Source: an uncultured Mycobacterium sp.
GTDB lineage: Bacteria; Actinomycetota; Actinomycetes; Mycobacteriales; Mycobacteriaceae
DNA: 64,000 nt
Assembly: GCA_900078375.1 (NCBI GenBank)
Contig: FLQS01000019.1
Coordinates: 1-64,000, forward strand
Direction: 5' to 3'
Shown here: in pieces, positions 30,927 through 41,053 of the stretch
Layout of the letters: each line of letters starts with the position of its first letter
How positions within the stretch are numbered: position 1 is the first letter of the stretch
Translations under genes and position numbers: made by a program
Notes under the pieces: model-generated
What the model saw: only the letters and a program-made list of their open reading frames with translations
The model's database searches: none
Told to the model about the DNA's origin: nothing

Positions 30927-33900
30927 ATTGCCTTTGGAGCTCGTCGATCTGCTGCTGGCTGAGGCCGGCCCCGATATCCGATGGCGTCAATCCGCCGCCG
31001 CCGCTTTGGACATGCGCGCAGATGCCGGCCAGAGCGTCGAACCACAACTGACTCAGTCGGCTGACCTGTGCTTGGTTCAGGACCGAGGGAGCCCAGGTCC
31101 ATCCGGCCCGCAGGAACGGGCCGCTGTCGGTGTCCACCGTGCCGGCGTTGAGCTCGACGGTGTGCGTCAATGGCATGACCAACCGCACGCTCGGGCTCAG
31201 ATGCGCCAAGCCGTCCCAGCAGATCTCCCACGCATCCCCGGATGTCTCGGCCGACGTCGCACCCTGGCGGCCCAGGTAGTTGAACCCGATCGGCGGATCC
31301 GACCCATCGAGGTCGACGTCCTCGTTCAGGTAACGCAGCATGCCGTAGGTCAGGCCGTCCGGCAGGGTTCGAAGCTGTTCTTTCGCGTCCTTGAGGACCG
31401 CGCCCAGCCCCACGTCGCCGGCTGCCACGCGGTTCCAGTCCAGCCCACCCAGCGTGAGCGCCACCGGGTACTTGGCGGTGAACCAGCCCACTGTGCGCGA
31501 CAAATCGACGTCGGGAGCCCACTCCTCTTCGCGACCGTGGCCCTCGACGTCGATGGCGATCGGTTCGCCGCCGGTCCCCAAGAACTCGGCCACCGCCATC
31601 GCGAAGGCGATCAACATGATGTCGTGCACGCCGGCGTGGAACGCGGCCGGTACGTCACCCAGAAGCAGCTTGGTCGTCTCAATGTCCAAGTCCACCGACA
31701 GGTTTCCGGCGGTGGCGAGGGTATCCAGCTCGGGGTCGGCTGCGGGCAGTGCCGCGGGGACGGCAGAGATATGCCGCCATGCCGGCGCCTGATCCACGAC
31801 CTCCGGCCGGTGCGCATGCTCGGCCAGCAGCGACGCCCACCGGGCGAAGGACGTCCCGGGCGCAGGCAACTCCACCGGCTGGCCGGTGCGGTGCTGAGCC
31901 CACGCCAGGTTGAGGTCTTCCAGCAAGATCCGCCACGACACCCCGTCGACGACCAGGTGATGCAAGATCGCCACCAGCCGGCCGGTGGGGGCCACCCAGA
32001 TCGCGCTCAGCATCGCCCCGGCCGCCGGGTTCAGCCGGGAGCGGGCCTCGACCAGAACGTCGTCGGACAAGACGTCGACGGTCTGCACACACGCGTGCGC
32101 GTCGACCGAGCCGGCTTCGGGCACCGTCAGCGACCAACCGCCCGCGCCGTCATCGTCGACGCGCATCCGCAGCGCGGCGTGCCGGTCTAGCACGGCCTGC
32201 AGGATCGTCACCACATCGGCCTCGGTCGTGCCCACCGGAGCCTGCACCACGACCGTCTGGTTGAACTGATCGACCGGGCCTTGTACTTCCTGCAACCAGT
32301 GGACGATCGGCGTCGCCACGACGGATCCGACACCCGCGTCGAGCAACTCGGTGTCACCGTCGACGATCTTGACCACCCGGGCCAACCGCGCGACGGTCTG
32401 TTCGACGAACAGATCGCGTGGCCGGCACAGCACTCCCGCGGCCCGCGCCCGTGCGACCACCTGCATCGACAGGATGCTGTCGCCGCCGAGCTCGAAGAAC
32501 GATTCGTCGACGCCAACCCGCTCCAGGCCCAATACCTGGGCGTAGATGGCAGCCAGGATCTCCTCGACGGCATCGGCCGGGGCCCGGTAGGACTCGGCGT
32601 CCTGGTACTCCGGTGCCGGCAGGGCCCGGGTGTCGAGCTTGCCGTTGACTGTCAGCGGCAGGGCATCCATCACGACGATGGCGGTCGGCACCATGTAGGC
32701 CGGCAGTCGCTCGCTCAGCGCGCTACGCAGGACGGTCGGGTCGACGGCCCCGGTCGCATAGCCGACCAGGCGCTTGTCGCCCGGGCGGTCCTCGCGGGCG
32801 ATCACCGCGGCTTCCCGGACGCCGTCGAGCTCGCTGAGCGCCGCCTGGATTTCGCCTGGTTCGATGCGATAGCCACGGATTTTGACCTGCTTGTCGGCCC
32901 GGCCCACATACCGCAGTTGTCCGTCGGTGCCCCAGTACATCAGGTCGCCGGTGCGGTACATGCGCGCTCCGGGCCCACCGAACGGGCATGCCACAAAGCG
33001 GGTCGCGGCCAGGCTGGGCCGGCCCACGTAGCCGTCCGCCAACCCGGCGCCGGCCACGTACAGCTCGCCGACGACACCGGTCGGCACCGGCTGCAGCCAG
33101 GTATCGAGGACGAAGAAGCCGAGGTGGGCCAGCGGCACGCCGATCGGGCTGACGGCACTGTCGAGGTCCTCGGCGTGGATCTCCCGGAACGAGGCGTGCA
33201 CTGTCGTCTCGGTGATGCCGTACATGTTGATCAGGCGCGGCCGCTGCGGGTGATGGTCCAGCCAGGTCCGTAACCGGGACGGTTCCAGTGCCTCGCCGCC
33301 GAACACCACCGCCTCGAGCTTCAGCTGGTCGCCGGCCTCGCGGTGTTCGGCATCGGCGGCTTGCAGGGCATAGAACGCCGACGGCGTCTGGCTCAGGACG
33401 CTGACCCCTTCGGCGGCCAGCAGCGCGTGGAAATCCTCGGCCGAGCGGACCACCGCGTCGGGCACCACGACCAGTCGGCCACCGTAGAGCAGCGCACCCC
33501 AGATCTCCCATACCGAGAAATCGAAGGCCAGCGAGTGGCATTGCGACCAGACCTGTCCCGACAGGTTCATCTCGGCGTCGAGGGTCTGCAGCAACCGGGT
33601 CACATTGCGATGCGGGATCGGTACGCCCTTGGGTGTGCCCGTCGTTCCCGATGTGTAGATGATGTAGGCGACGTCGTCGGGGCCCGGTCCCGGCAATGCC
33701 GCGTCGGTGGCGTCGCCAGCGGCGGCGACATCGATCACCAGCAGGTCTTGCCCACCGAGGCGGTCCGCCAACGCACCGGTGGTGATCGCGGCGACCGGAG
33801 CGGAATCGGCGAGCACGAACTCCATGCGCGCCGCCGGCACCGACGGGTCGATCGGCACATACGCCGCACCCGTCTTCACCACTGCCACCATCGCCACCAC

Positions 33901-35466
33901 AGCATCAGCCGACCGCGGCAACAGCAACGCCACCCGATGACCCGGGCCCACGCCCCGGCCAACCAGCATGCGCGCCAACCGGGTCGACGCGTCATCCAAC
34001 TCCCGATAGGTCGGCGACTGACCCTCGAAGGTCACCGCCGCGCTGTCGGGTGTGCGGGCGGCCTGGACGGCAAACACCTCGGCGATCGACGCCGGGGGGT
34101 CGACGGGCGGGGTCAACGCCGCCCGATTACCCCAGTCCTCCTGCCGGGCGTTCTCGCCGGCATCGAGCACCTCGATCGACGACAACCGGCGCGCCGGGTC
34201 GGCGGCCATCGCCGCCAGCACCCGCTGCAACCGCCGCGCCAGGTCGGCGACGTCGAACTTGGCGAACAGGTGCCCGGCACCCAGGGTGCCAAGGAAGAGA
34301 TCCTCCCCGACGCCGGAGAAGATCAGCCCGAAGTCGCCGACGAAACCGGAGTTGGTCATCGTGGCGGTGGCGGCGACACCACCGAAGTCCAGTGAGAACG
34401 CATTGGGGAAGAAATCGACGACGACCCGATCAGCGGACTGGCCGGGGTTGCGCAGCTGCGCCTTGCGTTCCAGGGCTTTCACCGGGAACCGCTGATGCTG
34501 CAACGCTTCCCGGATTCGCGCGTCGACGTGGGCGCAGAAGTCGGTGACCGTCGATCCCGCGGCAACGCTCAGTACCAGCGGCACGAGCCCGGCGACCATG
34601 CCCGGCAGCGTCTTCGACTCCGGGCTCACCCGCCTACCGACCGGGAAGTCGAACACCACTTCGGAGCCCTCGCCGCACCAGCTGCGCATCAGCAGCGCCG
34701 ACGCCGCGGTGATGATCGAGGCCCGGGGAATGTCCCAGCGCTGCGATAGGTCTTGAATCTGCCGAAGGATCGCCGGGTCCAGCCGCACCGGCGCGGAGCG
34801 GAAGTTCGCGTCGTGCTCGTCGTCGGCGTGCGATGCCCGATAGTTCGATTCGGTTTCGGCCGGCAGATTCGCCAGCCAGTAGGCCTCATCGTCGGTGTAG
34901 TCGCGAGACGCCTCGTACTCGGATTCGAAAGCGACCAGATCCTGCAACGAGCCGAAGAACGCCGGCGGAATCGGTTCGCCGGAGACCAGCGCCGAGTAGA
35001 CCGACGCAACCCGGTTGCCGAACAGGCCGATCCCCGCGGCATCCATGACGATGTGGTGGAAGCAGCCCAACACGAAGAACTCATCGAATCGGGTCTGGAA
35101 CATCGCGTACTTGAACAACGGGCCGGAGAACGGCATCGGGGTGCGCTGGATGGCGAGCGCCATCTCCTTGGCTTCCCGGACGGGATCCGCCGAGCCGGTC
35201 AGGTCGTAGAAGTCGATGTCGATTTCCGAGTAGTCGACCGCCCGCTGGAAGACTTGACCGTCTTCCTCGAAGCAGGTGACGCGCAGCGGTTCGGCTTCTT
35301 TCATCACGCGGCTGATCGCCCATTCGAGGGCGTCGCGATCGATCGCGCTTTCGATGTGCACCAACAGACCGACCTGCCACTCCGTGCCGGAGTGACCCAT
35401 TTCCTGATCAAGCCAAATATCGAGCTGTGCGCGCGTCAGCGGCAGCGCACGGTCGTCACGTTGCAT
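30913..35466 (-). CDS. Non-ribosomal peptide synthetase 1, lipo-initiation module C-A-T-E
   Basis: About 1517 residues: a starter-type C domain (~1-430, HHIVMDAAG at ~135), A ~459-965 ([11 protein letters not shown]; pocket DFWSVGMVHK, Thr-like), T ~995 (GGDSILS) and E ~1060-1490 ([11 protein letters not shown]). A C domain at the very N-terminus with no upstream carrier fits N-acylation of the first residue by a fatty acid, here presumably from the FAAL/PKS. The E domain predicts a D-residue. The ATG at 35466 has GGGAGA just upstream; a GTG at 35490 directly after the mbtH stop is the alternative. The C-terminus ([10 protein letters not shown]) matches the E-C linker seen inside NRPS 2. It is co-transcribed with mbtH and NRPS 2. 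Confidence 0.94.
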   Translation of the reverse strand: MQRDDRALPLTRAQLDIWLDQEMGHSGTEWQVGLLVHIESAIDRDALEWAISRVMKEAEPLRVTCFEEDGQVFQRAVDYSEIDIDFYDLTGSADPVREAKEMALAIQRTPMPFSGPLFKYAMFQTRFDEFFVLGCFHHIVMDAAGIGLFGNRVASVYSALVSGEPIPPAFFGSLQDLVAFESEYEASRDYTDDEAYWLANLPAETESNYRASHADDEHDANFRSAPVRLDPAILRQIQDLSQRWDIPRASIITAASALLMRSWCGEGSEVVFDFPVGRRVSPESKTLPGMVAGLVPLVLSVAAGSTVTDFCAHVDARIREALQHQRFPVKALERKAQLRNPGQSADRVVVDFFPNAFSLDFGGVAATATMTNSGFVGDFGLIFSGVGEDLFLGTLGAGHLFAKFDVADLARRLQRVLAAMAADPARRLSSIEVLDAGENARQEDWGNRAALTPPVDPPASIAEVFAVQAARTPDSAAVTFEGQSPTYRELDDASTRLARMLVGRGVGPGHRVALLLPRSADAVVAMVAVVKTGAAYVPIDPSVPAARMEFVLADSAPVAAITTGALADRLGGQDLLVIDVAAAGDATDAALPGPGPDDVAYIIYTSGTTGTPKGVPIPHRNVTRLLQTLDAEMNLSGQVWSQCHSLAFDFSVWEIWGALLYGGRLVVVPDAVVRSAEDFHALLAAEGVSVLSQTPSAFYALQAADAEHREAGDQLKLEAVVFGGEALEPSRLRTWLDHHPQRPRLINMYGITETTVHASFREIHAEDLDSAVSPIGVPLAHLGFFVLDTWLQPVPTGVVGELYVAGAGLADGYVGRPSLAATRFVACPFGGPGARMYRTGDLMYWGTDGQLRYVGRADKQVKIRGYRIEPGEIQAALSELDGVREAAVIAREDRPGDKRLVGYATGAVDPTVLRSALSERLPAYMVPTAIVVMDALPLTVNGKLDTRALPAPEYQDAESYRAPADAVEEILAAIYAQVLGLERVGVDESFFELGGDSILSMQVVARARAAGVLCRPRDLFVEQTVARLARVVKIVDGDTELLDAGVGSVVATPIVHWLQEVQGPVDQFNQTVVVQAPVGTTEADVVTILQAVLDRHAALRMRVDDDGAGGWSLTVPEAGSVDAHACVQTVDVLSDDVLVEARSRLNPAAGAMLSAIWVAPTGRLVAILHHLVVDGVSWRILLEDLNLAWAQHRTGQPVELPAPGTSFARWASLLAEHAHRPEVVDQAPAWRHISAVPAALPAADPELDTLATAGNLSVDLDIETTKLLLGDVPAAFHAGVHDIMLIAFAMAVAEFLGTGGEPIAIDVEGHGREEEWAPDVDLSRTVGWFTAKYPVALTLGGLDWNRVAAGDVGLGAVLKDAKEQLRTLPDGLTYGMLRYLNEDVDLDGSDPPIGFNYLGRQGATSAETSGDAWEICWDGLAHLSPSVRLVMPLTHTVELNAGTVDTDSGPFLRAGWTWAPSVLNQAQVSRLSQLWFDALAGICAHVQSGGGGLTPSDIGAGLSQQQIDELQRQYADS

Positions 35467-35490
35467 CGGATCTCCCGACTTCAGATCCAC

Positions 35491-35718
35491 TTATCCAGAT
35501 GCTCCGCCCAGAGCCAATCTTTCGCGCAGACTCTTCGGCCGGATGTCGGTCCAGTTCTGCTCGATGTAATCCATGCACGCGGCGCGATCAGCTTCACCGA
35601 AGGCCACTCGCCACCCTGCTGGCAAATCAGCGAATGTTGGCCACAGGCTGTGCTGTTCCTCGTCGTTGACCAAGACGAAGAAGCTGCCCTCGTCATCGTC
35701 GAACGGATTGATGGCCAC
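35491..35718 (-). CDS. mbtH: MbtH-like protein
   Basis: A 75-residue MbtH-family chaperone that binds and activates NRPS adenylation domains. It shows the family pattern [16 protein letters not shown], then [20 protein letters not shown] and NWTDIRP, with the conserved Ser-Leu-Trp-Pro and the two structural Trp residues. The start is the GTG at 35718, 6 bases after GGAGA. The stop lies at 35491, and the first possible NRPS 1 start is the next base, so the genes are translationally coupled. The mbtH-NRPS-NRPS order is the same as in GPL loci. The symbol is the family name; this is not the mycobactin-locus gene. Confidence 0.95.
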   Translation of the reverse strand: MAINPFDDDEGSFFVLVNDEEQHSLWPTFADLPAGWRVAFGEADRAACMDYIEQNWTDIRPKSLRERLALGGASG

Positions 35719-35747
35719 CGCGTCTCCAGACCGTGAAGTCGATTGGG

Positions 35748-35761
35748 TAGAACAAGTTCTA
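35748..35761. promoter_or_regulatory. KstR-like operator palindrome upstream of mbtH
   Basis: TAGAACAAGTTCTA has 6-base arms around two bases and fits the KstR operator consensus TnnAACnnGTTnnA at every fixed position. It lies 30 bases upstream of the mbtH GTG and directly follows a -10-like hexamer, where a bound repressor would block transcription. KstR is the mycobacterial TetR-type repressor of cholesterol degradation genes. A related TetR regulator with a similar site is possible. Confidence 0.55.
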
Positions 35762-35762
35762 G

Positions 35763-35792
35763 ACCATACTTCCCGGGTATGACCCATGTCAC
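35763..35792 (-). promoter_or_regulatory. Predicted promoter of the mbtH-NRPS operon
   Basis: Read on the minus strand, GTGACA (35792-35787) resembles a -35 and TATGGT (35768-35763) a -10, with an 18-base spacer. An imperfect dyad CATAC-N7-GTATG (35765-35781) overlaps the spacer, and the KstR-like palindrome begins one base after the -10. No other promoter this good was seen in the 257-base gap. Confidence 0.45.
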
Positions 35793-35928
35793 GGAGTTGA
35801 GTGTGACCCCCATCACCCAATTTGTCCCGATGTGCCCGGCGATCCTCTATCGATAGAAGTGACCTGAGGTTTCTCTCATATCTTGCGCCGACGTCAACTT
35901 CGCGACGGTTAGCTGCGGCGACGTTTCA

Positions 35929-35949
35929 GCCGTCGGAAAAGACGACGGC
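35929..35949 (-). terminator. Hairpin after the first glycosyltransferase gene
   Basis: A 7-base stem, GCCGTCG with CGACGGC, encloses a 7-base loop, 26 bases after the stop of the glycosyltransferase on the minus strand. There is no T-run, as is common in mycobacterial intrinsic terminators. It would separate the methyltransferase-glycosyltransferase pair from the mbtH promoter. Confidence 0.4.
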
Positions 35950-35975
35950 CGTTAGTGACGGAGGTCCTCCACGGG

Positions 35976-37232
35976 CTAGCGGCGGGCGAACTTCTCCAGC
36001 AGATCGGCGGCGGCTGAGGCGCTCTGCGCGGGTTCGGTGATCCGGGTGGCCAGCGCCTTGGCCCTGGCGATGTAGTCCGGCGCCAGGATGGTGCGCAGGT
36101 CAGCCACCAGCGAGTCCTCGGTCGCGGTGGAGAACCGCCGCGCGGTGCCCACCTTCAGTCGCTTGACGGCCGCCCCATAGATCGCGTGCACCATGTCCCA
36201 GTACAGGATCAGCTGCGGAACTCCGGCCCGCATGACGATCGGTGTGGTGCTCGAACCACCGTGGTGAACGACGGCGCGGCAGGCGGGAAAGACCGTCGCA
36301 TAGTTCAACGTGCCGACGACTTTGACGTGGTCGAACTGCGGGCCGTTGCTGAAATCGGTGCCGGCCGCGCCGATGAGTGCGCGCTCGCCCAGGCGGGAGC
36401 AGGCAGCCGCGATCATCGCGATGGTGTCGCGCGGGGATTCGACGGGGATGCTGCCGAACCCGAAGAAGATCGGCGGTGTTCCCGCCGCGATCCAGTCCGC
36501 GACCTCGTCGTCGTCCGCGGTCGCCAGCTCCAGCGTCAGTGTGCCGACGAAGGGCCGCTGCTGCGCTGATTGCGCCCATTCGTCCGCCAGCCCGGGAAAG
36601 CACGCCTCGTCGTAGGCCTGGATCTCGAGCGATCCGCGCTCGGTGATCCGCCGCGGCGCCGAACCCTTCGACTGCCCTAAGCCCAGGTTGCCGCGCTGGG
36701 CATCCTCGACTTTCTTCGTCCCGCGCCAGGACACCCACCAGAACGCGGCCACGGCCGCGCGACCCAATCGGGGAGGCAGAAACGGCAGCACCTGGCCGTT
36801 GGGCCGCAGCGGAAAGTAGTGCAGCGTGGCCATCGGGATGCCGTAGTGCTCCGCGACATTGGCGGCGGCATCTTCGAAGTTGATGCCGGTGAAGATCAGG
36901 TCCGCCCCGTCGGCCATCGACATCAGCGTTGTGCTCATGTCCTGCCATCCCCGAAGGAGCGGTCCGGCGATCTCGACGCGCGACCTGAGCATGTCCCGCA
37001 ATTTCCAGGGGTTGCGGAAGAAGCAGGTCCAGAAGTCACGATGCGCGTCGAGGATCGATTTGGATTCGGGCCCGAACGCGACCGCCTCGGGGCCCGCCGC
37101 CTCGGTGAAAGCCACCAGGTCGGGCGGCACAGCCATGCGCACGTCGTGCCCGCGACGGACCAACTCGCGACCGACTGCGAGGGTGGGTTCGATATCGCCG
37201 CGACTGCCCCAGGTTGCCAGCACAAATTTCAT
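35976..37232 (-). CDS. UGT-type glycosyltransferase (GT1, Gtf/Rtf-like), paralog 1
   Basis: A 418-residue GT-B glycosyltransferase of the family that glycosylates mycobacterial GPLs. The N-terminal MKFVLATWGSRGDIEP and GHDVRMAVPPD mark the acceptor domain. In the C-terminal domain, PIFFGFGSIP and AVVHHGGSSTTP form the nucleotide-sugar diphosphate-binding loop. It lies 66 bases downstream of a methyltransferase gene on the same strand and upstream of the NRPS operon. Against the other copies its loop reads HHGGSSTTP rather than HHGGAGT. The sugar and acceptor cannot be told from sequence; a deoxyhexose onto a Thr-type hydroxyl is likely by analogy. Confidence 0.92.
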   Translation of the reverse strand: MKFVLATWGSRGDIEPTLAVGRELVRRGHDVRMAVPPDLVAFTEAAGPEAVAFGPESKSILDAHRDFWTCFFRNPWKLRDMLRSRVEIAGPLLRGWQDMSTTLMSMADGADLIFTGINFEDAAANVAEHYGIPMATLHYFPLRPNGQVLPFLPPRLGRAAVAAFWWVSWRGTKKVEDAQRGNLGLGQSKGSAPRRITERGSLEIQAYDEACFPGLADEWAQSAQQRPFVGTLTLELATADDDEVADWIAAGTPPIFFGFGSIPVESPRDTIAMIAAACSRLGERALIGAAGTDFSNGPQFDHVKVVGTLNYATVFPACRAVVHHGGSSTTPIVMRAGVPQLILYWDMVHAIYGAAVKRLKVGTARRFSTATEDSLVADLRTILAPDYIARAKALATRITEPAQSASAAADLLEKFARR

Positions 37233-37298
37233 CGCGGGTGTTCGACCCTTCGCTTCCCGTGCGGGTTCGGTGACTGACAGCGGGCAGCCCGCCCGGAA

Positions 37299-38051
37299 CT
37301 AGTTTGCGACGCTGTCGCGGAGGAATTGCTCGACGTAGCGGGGTGGCCGCAAGTTCAGCAAGCGCTTGCGATCAGCCTTGAGGTCCGCGTAGGTGAGCGC
37401 GGCGATCTGCTCCGGGGTGTAGGACAGGGTCGACTCCGGCTTTCCTTTTCGCACGAACCCGACGCCCTGATCGCACTTCAGCACGCCGATCACCAGGTCG
37501 TCACGAGTGCTGCGCAGGTGAACGATGGCCTTCCAGACATCCCCGTTCCAAATTCCGATCGCCAATGGCCGGCCTTTTTGCGATGCCATGAATTCGTCCC
37601 AGGACTCTGCGCGGCGGCCGGCCAATTCGAACGGCGGGTTGCAGTCGTGCAGGAAGATCACACCGTCGTCCCGCAGGTAGCGCACGGTGTACTCGACGTC
37701 GCGCACCACCTGCTCGTAGGTGTGCAGCCCGTCGATGAGCGCGACGTCGATCGGGTGTTGCTCGAGGAAGGCGGCCTCGGTCTCGAAGAAAGCGTCGCTC
37801 GTCGTTTCGAAGTAGTGGGTTTCGCGCGCCTTGGCGTCGGCAAGCTCGCGTGAGCGCTGCGGGATCTTGAACGCCGGGTCGACGGCGATCTTCACGTCCG
37901 CGCTGATCCGCTGGAATGCCTGCCCCCGGGATACCCCGATTTCCAGGTAGACGGGGTTGGGTCGTGCAGCAAGTGCCTGTTGCACGGCTCGGATCCGGTT
38001 GACCCCGGGCAAGGCGTCCGCCAACATCACCAGGCCGTTGTTGATGTTCAC
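37299..38051 (-). CDS. SAM-dependent methyltransferase (Methyltransf_24 type)
   Basis: About 250 residues. The Rossmann start YLEIGVSRGQAF (SAM-binding), VDVALIDGLHTYEQV and DGVIFLHDCNPP are the pattern of class I O-methyltransferases of the Methyltransf_24 group. The GTG at 38051 is chosen because GGAGAGGA lies 7 bases upstream; an in-frame ATG at 38093 has none. The protein shares the WNGDVWK motif and overall layout with the methyltransferase at 62093. It precedes a glycosyltransferase by 66 bases, so it probably O-methylates a sugar or lipopeptide hydroxyl. Confidence 0.85.
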   Translation of the reverse strand: MNINNGLVMLADALPGVNRIRAVQQALAARPNPVYLEIGVSRGQAFQRISADVKIAVDPAFKIPQRSRELADAKARETHYFETTSDAFFETEAAFLEQHPIDVALIDGLHTYEQVVRDVEYTVRYLRDDGVIFLHDCNPPFELAGRRAESWDEFMASQKGRPLAIGIWNGDVWKAIVHLRSTRDDLVIGVLKCDQGVGFVRKGKPESTLSYTPEQIAALTYADLKADRKRLLNLRPPRYVEQFLRDSVAN

Positions 38052-38152
38052 GGCACGATCCTCTCCATTGACACCGCTGTCTGACAAGGGCACTGCGCAA
38101 AGTTCCGAGCCGTTGCGGTCAAACAGCTCAGGTTTGGTAAGAATGGTCTGCT

Positions 38153-38653
38153 ATGGCGCGTTCATTCGACATCTTGGCCGAATCAGTCGCCAACGTTGAC
38201 CAAATTCATGCAGCGTTCGGCCGCGAAGACTACTGGTTGGATCGGCTGGCCGGCGACGTTTCGGCCAGCTTGGATTCGCTGGTCGTGGAGACCGACGGAA
38301 CAGTGGCCGTTCAGCTCACCCAGTACCTCGGCCGTCAGTTGCTGCCCGGGGCGGTTGCCAAGCTGATTCCCGGGGACCTGAAACTTCTGTACCGGGAGGC
38401 GTGGCGGCCGCCCGCTGACGACGGCCACGTACACGGGAAGGCCACCGTCGCCGTCGGCGAGCTGGGATCGAGTGAGGCAACGAATCTGTTGGCTCCGACG
38501 GCCAACGGTTCGCAGCTGCGCGCAGCCCTGACCGTTCAGGTGAAAATCCCGTTCGTGGGTGGTGCGCTGGAGAAGACCATCGGCGCCGGTTTGACCCAGA
38601 GCATCCCGTCGGTGCTTCGCTTCACGACCACGTGGATCGCCGAGCACGCCTAG
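38153..38653 (+). CDS. DUF2505 family protein
   Basis: A 166-residue protein that matches the actinobacterial DUF2505 pattern: MARSFDI at the start, VDQIHAAFGREDYWLDRL, VAVQLTQYLGRQLLPG, and the ending VKIPFVGGALEKTIG with FTTTWIAEH. The fold is expected to be SRPBCC/START-like, with a hydrophobic ligand cavity. No catalytic role is known. It is divergent from the methyltransferase gene and upstream of the acyltransferases. Confidence 0.85.
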   Translation: MARSFDILAESVANVDQIHAAFGREDYWLDRLAGDVSASLDSLVVETDGTVAVQLTQYLGRQLLPGAVAKLIPGDLKLLYREAWRPPADDGHVHGKATVAVGELGSSEATNLLAPTANGSQLRAALTVQVKIPFVGGALEKTIGAGLTQSIPSVLRFTTTWIAEHA

Positions 38654-38766
38654 ATTCCCCCGCGTTCCCCGCGTCCACGAGCGCGATGCACACCGAGGCC
38701 GTCACATCCACTCGAAATTGACACTGCCGACAGCGCTAACGGTGTAGGTTCCTCGATTCGAAACAG

Positions 38767-38779
38767 GTATCCCGGATAC
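38767..38779. promoter_or_regulatory. Dyad upstream of the first acyltransferase
   Basis: GTATCC-C-GGATAC is a 6-base inverted repeat around one base, 15 bases before the GTG of the first acyltransferase. It could be an operator. It is not repeated before the second or third acyltransferase. Confidence 0.3.
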
Positions 38780-38794
38780 ACGAGTGCTGAGTAG

Positions 38795-41002
38795 GTGACG
38801 GTGCAGCAGGCCGATAGTTTGAGTCCTCTCGAAAGGCTGCAGGATCGGCGCTCGGCAAAGCCGGGATTTCGCCCGGACATCGAAGGCTTGCGCGCCATCG
38901 CGGTGCTGGCTGTCGTGCTGTTCCACGCTGAAGTCCCCGGCATCGGCGGCGGGTATGTCGGCGTCGACGTCTTCTTCGTCATCTCCGGCTTTTTGATCAC
39001 CGGCCTGCTGTGGCGTGAGGTCAACAGTTCCGGCACCGTTCGGCTGCGCAGTTTCTATGGCGCCCGCGCCCGCCGGCTCCTCCCTGCGTCGGCCTTCGTC
39101 GGCATCGTCACGATGATCGCGTGCGTGCTGTTGCTGCCCCCGGGCGGCGCGGTCGCCCCGATCATCGACGGCATCGCCAGCGCGTTGTACGTCAGCAACT
39201 ACTGGTTCGTCCTCCAAGACGTCAGCTACTTCAACATCGCCAGCCACATGCCGCCGTCGCCGTTCCTGCACTACTGGTCGTTGGGCGTCGAGGAGCAGTT
39301 CTACCTGGTGTGGGCCCCGCTGATTCTCGGCACGATGTGGCTCATCCGGCTGGTGGGCCGACGCAGCCGCGCGCAGGCGACCGCCTCACAACGGCCCTAC
39401 CTGATCGTCCTGACGTTGGTCGCCGTCTTCTCGTTCGCACTGTCACTGATGGTCACCTACGTGATGCCCGCGGTGGCGTTCTTCTCGCTACCGACCCGCG
39501 CCTGGCAGTTGGCCCTGGGCGGACTGGTCGCGCTGACCGCGATCCATTGGCAACGCCTTTCGGCACGGCTCGCCACGATCATCGGCTGGGTCGGATTGTC
39601 CATGATCGTGCTGGCCTGCACCTGGTTGACGGCGACCACCATCTATCCGGGTGTCGCCGCATTGCTGCCCACCGTGGGTGCGGTGCTGGTGATCGGCGCC
39701 GGCTGCGCCGCCCCCACCCAGGGCGCCGGCCTGCTGCTGAGCCAGTCACCCCTGCAGGCCATCGGCCGGATCTCCTACTCGTGGTACCTATGGCACTGGC
39801 CGATTCTGATCCTCGGGCCGGCCCTGCTCGGCCACCCCCTTGGGCTTATCGCACGGATTCTCGCGGCCCTGCTGTCTGCCGGACTGGCATGGCTGACGTT
39901 GCGCTTCCTGGAAAACCCGCTGCGCTTCGCCCCCAAGATCCGCGCCTCGGCCTGGCGCAGTCTCGGGCTGGGTGCCGTTGCCACCCTGTTGGCTGTCGGT
40001 GTCGGTATAGCACTGGTGTTCACCGCCCCGGCGGCGGTTGGGCACGGAACCGCGGCCACCCCGGTGACCATCACCGCTCCGCCGCTACCGCCCGGCTCCC
40101 CCAAGGCCGCCTATGACGCCGCGGTCCAAAGCACGTTCGCCCAGGTGCAGGCCGCGCTCGCACAATCGCTCGAGCTGAAGGCCGTCCCCACCAACCTGAC
40201 TCCCTCACTCGTCGCCGGCCCGGCTGAGAAAAATGACATGGGCTTCAACGGCTGCATCCGCAATTTCTTTGAAGCCGGACAGCCGGATTGCGCGTTCGGC
40301 GACACCTCGTCGCCAACCAGGGTGGCGCTGATCGGCGACTCGCACGCGGCGATGCTGGTTCCGGGATTCCAGGAGCTGGGCACCCAGCGCCACTGGCGGA
40401 TCGACACCTGGGGTAAGGCCGGGTGCCCGTCGATCGACGTGCCGATCAACAACCGGTTCCAGCGCCTGGCGGAAATGCTCCAACACTGCGAAGAGTGGCG
40501 AGCGGCGGTTCTCGACAAGGCCCGCACCGAGCGCCCGCAACTGGTGGTGGTCAGCATCTGGCGGCAGTACGGCGCCGGCAGCGCACGCAACTGGCAGCCC
40601 GGTTTCAGTGCCTACGACCCAGCCTGGCTCGATGCCCTGACCCGGCTCGTCCAGCAGCTGCGCGACACCGGCGCCAAGGTGTTGGTACTCGGGCCGGTCG
40701 CGGATCCGCAATCGGTGGTACCGAGCTGCCTGGCCGCGCACCTCAACGACCCGATCGCTTGCGCGCCAACAAGATCCGCGGCGGTGAACCAGGCGGGGAT
40801 CAAAGCTGAGGCCGCAGCCACGGCAGCGGGTGGTGGGCACTATGCGGACCTCACCGATCTGTTCTGCGCAGCCGATCGTTGCCCGGTGATCGTCGGCAAC
40901 ACGTTGGTCTACCTGGACTGGAGTCACATCACGTTCGAGTACGCCCGACTGCTGGCGCCCGCATTCGCGGCGCTGGCCGATCGCGAACTCGCGCATGAGT
41001 GA
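38795..41002 (+). CDS. OafA-type membrane acyltransferase with SGNH domain, copy 1
   Basis: A 735-residue fusion. Residues ~30-390 form an acyltransferase-3 domain of about ten membrane helices, starting FRPDIEGLRAIAVLAVV with the key LFHAEVPG His, then DVFFVISGFLITGLL and RARRLLP. Residues ~430-735 form a periplasmic SGNH domain with ALIGDSHAAM (nucleophile Ser) and a late DWSHITFEYA block with the catalytic Asp/His. Such proteins move acyl groups across the membrane onto sugars, as the atf gene does in GPL acetylation. The GTG at 38795 follows GAGTAG, a weak ribosome site. Two close paralogs follow. Confidence 0.93.
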   Translation: MTVQQADSLSPLERLQDRRSAKPGFRPDIEGLRAIAVLAVVLFHAEVPGIGGGYVGVDVFFVISGFLITGLLWREVNSSGTVRLRSFYGARARRLLPASAFVGIVTMIACVLLLPPGGAVAPIIDGIASALYVSNYWFVLQDVSYFNIASHMPPSPFLHYWSLGVEEQFYLVWAPLILGTMWLIRLVGRRSRAQATASQRPYLIVLTLVAVFSFALSLMVTYVMPAVAFFSLPTRAWQLALGGLVALTAIHWQRLSARLATIIGWVGLSMIVLACTWLTATTIYPGVAALLPTVGAVLVIGAGCAAPTQGAGLLLSQSPLQAIGRISYSWYLWHWPILILGPALLGHPLGLIARILAALLSAGLAWLTLRFLENPLRFAPKIRASAWRSLGLGAVATLLAVGVGIALVFTAPAAVGHGTAATPVTITAPPLPPGSPKAAYDAAVQSTFAQVQAALAQSLELKAVPTNLTPSLVAGPAEKNDMGFNGCIRNFFEAGQPDCAFGDTSSPTRVALIGDSHAAMLVPGFQELGTQRHWRIDTWGKAGCPSIDVPINNRFQRLAEMLQHCEEWRAAVLDKARTERPQLVVVSIWRQYGAGSARNWQPGFSAYDPAWLDALTRLVQQLRDTGAKVLVLGPVADPQSVVPSCLAAHLNDPIACAPTRSAAVNQAGIKAEAAATAAGGGHYADLTDLFCAADRCPVIVGNTLVYLDWSHITFEYARLLAPAFAALADRELAHE

Positions 41003-41053
41003 GATGTCGACACTCACGCCAAAGCCCTCCTGAAACCCCTCGTAGCGAGTTAG

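Noticed and set aside
35822..36040. 72-residue open frame upstream of the mbtH gene
   Set aside because: It overlaps the 3' end of a clear glycosyltransferase gene and the terminator hairpin. It has no motif or ribosome site.
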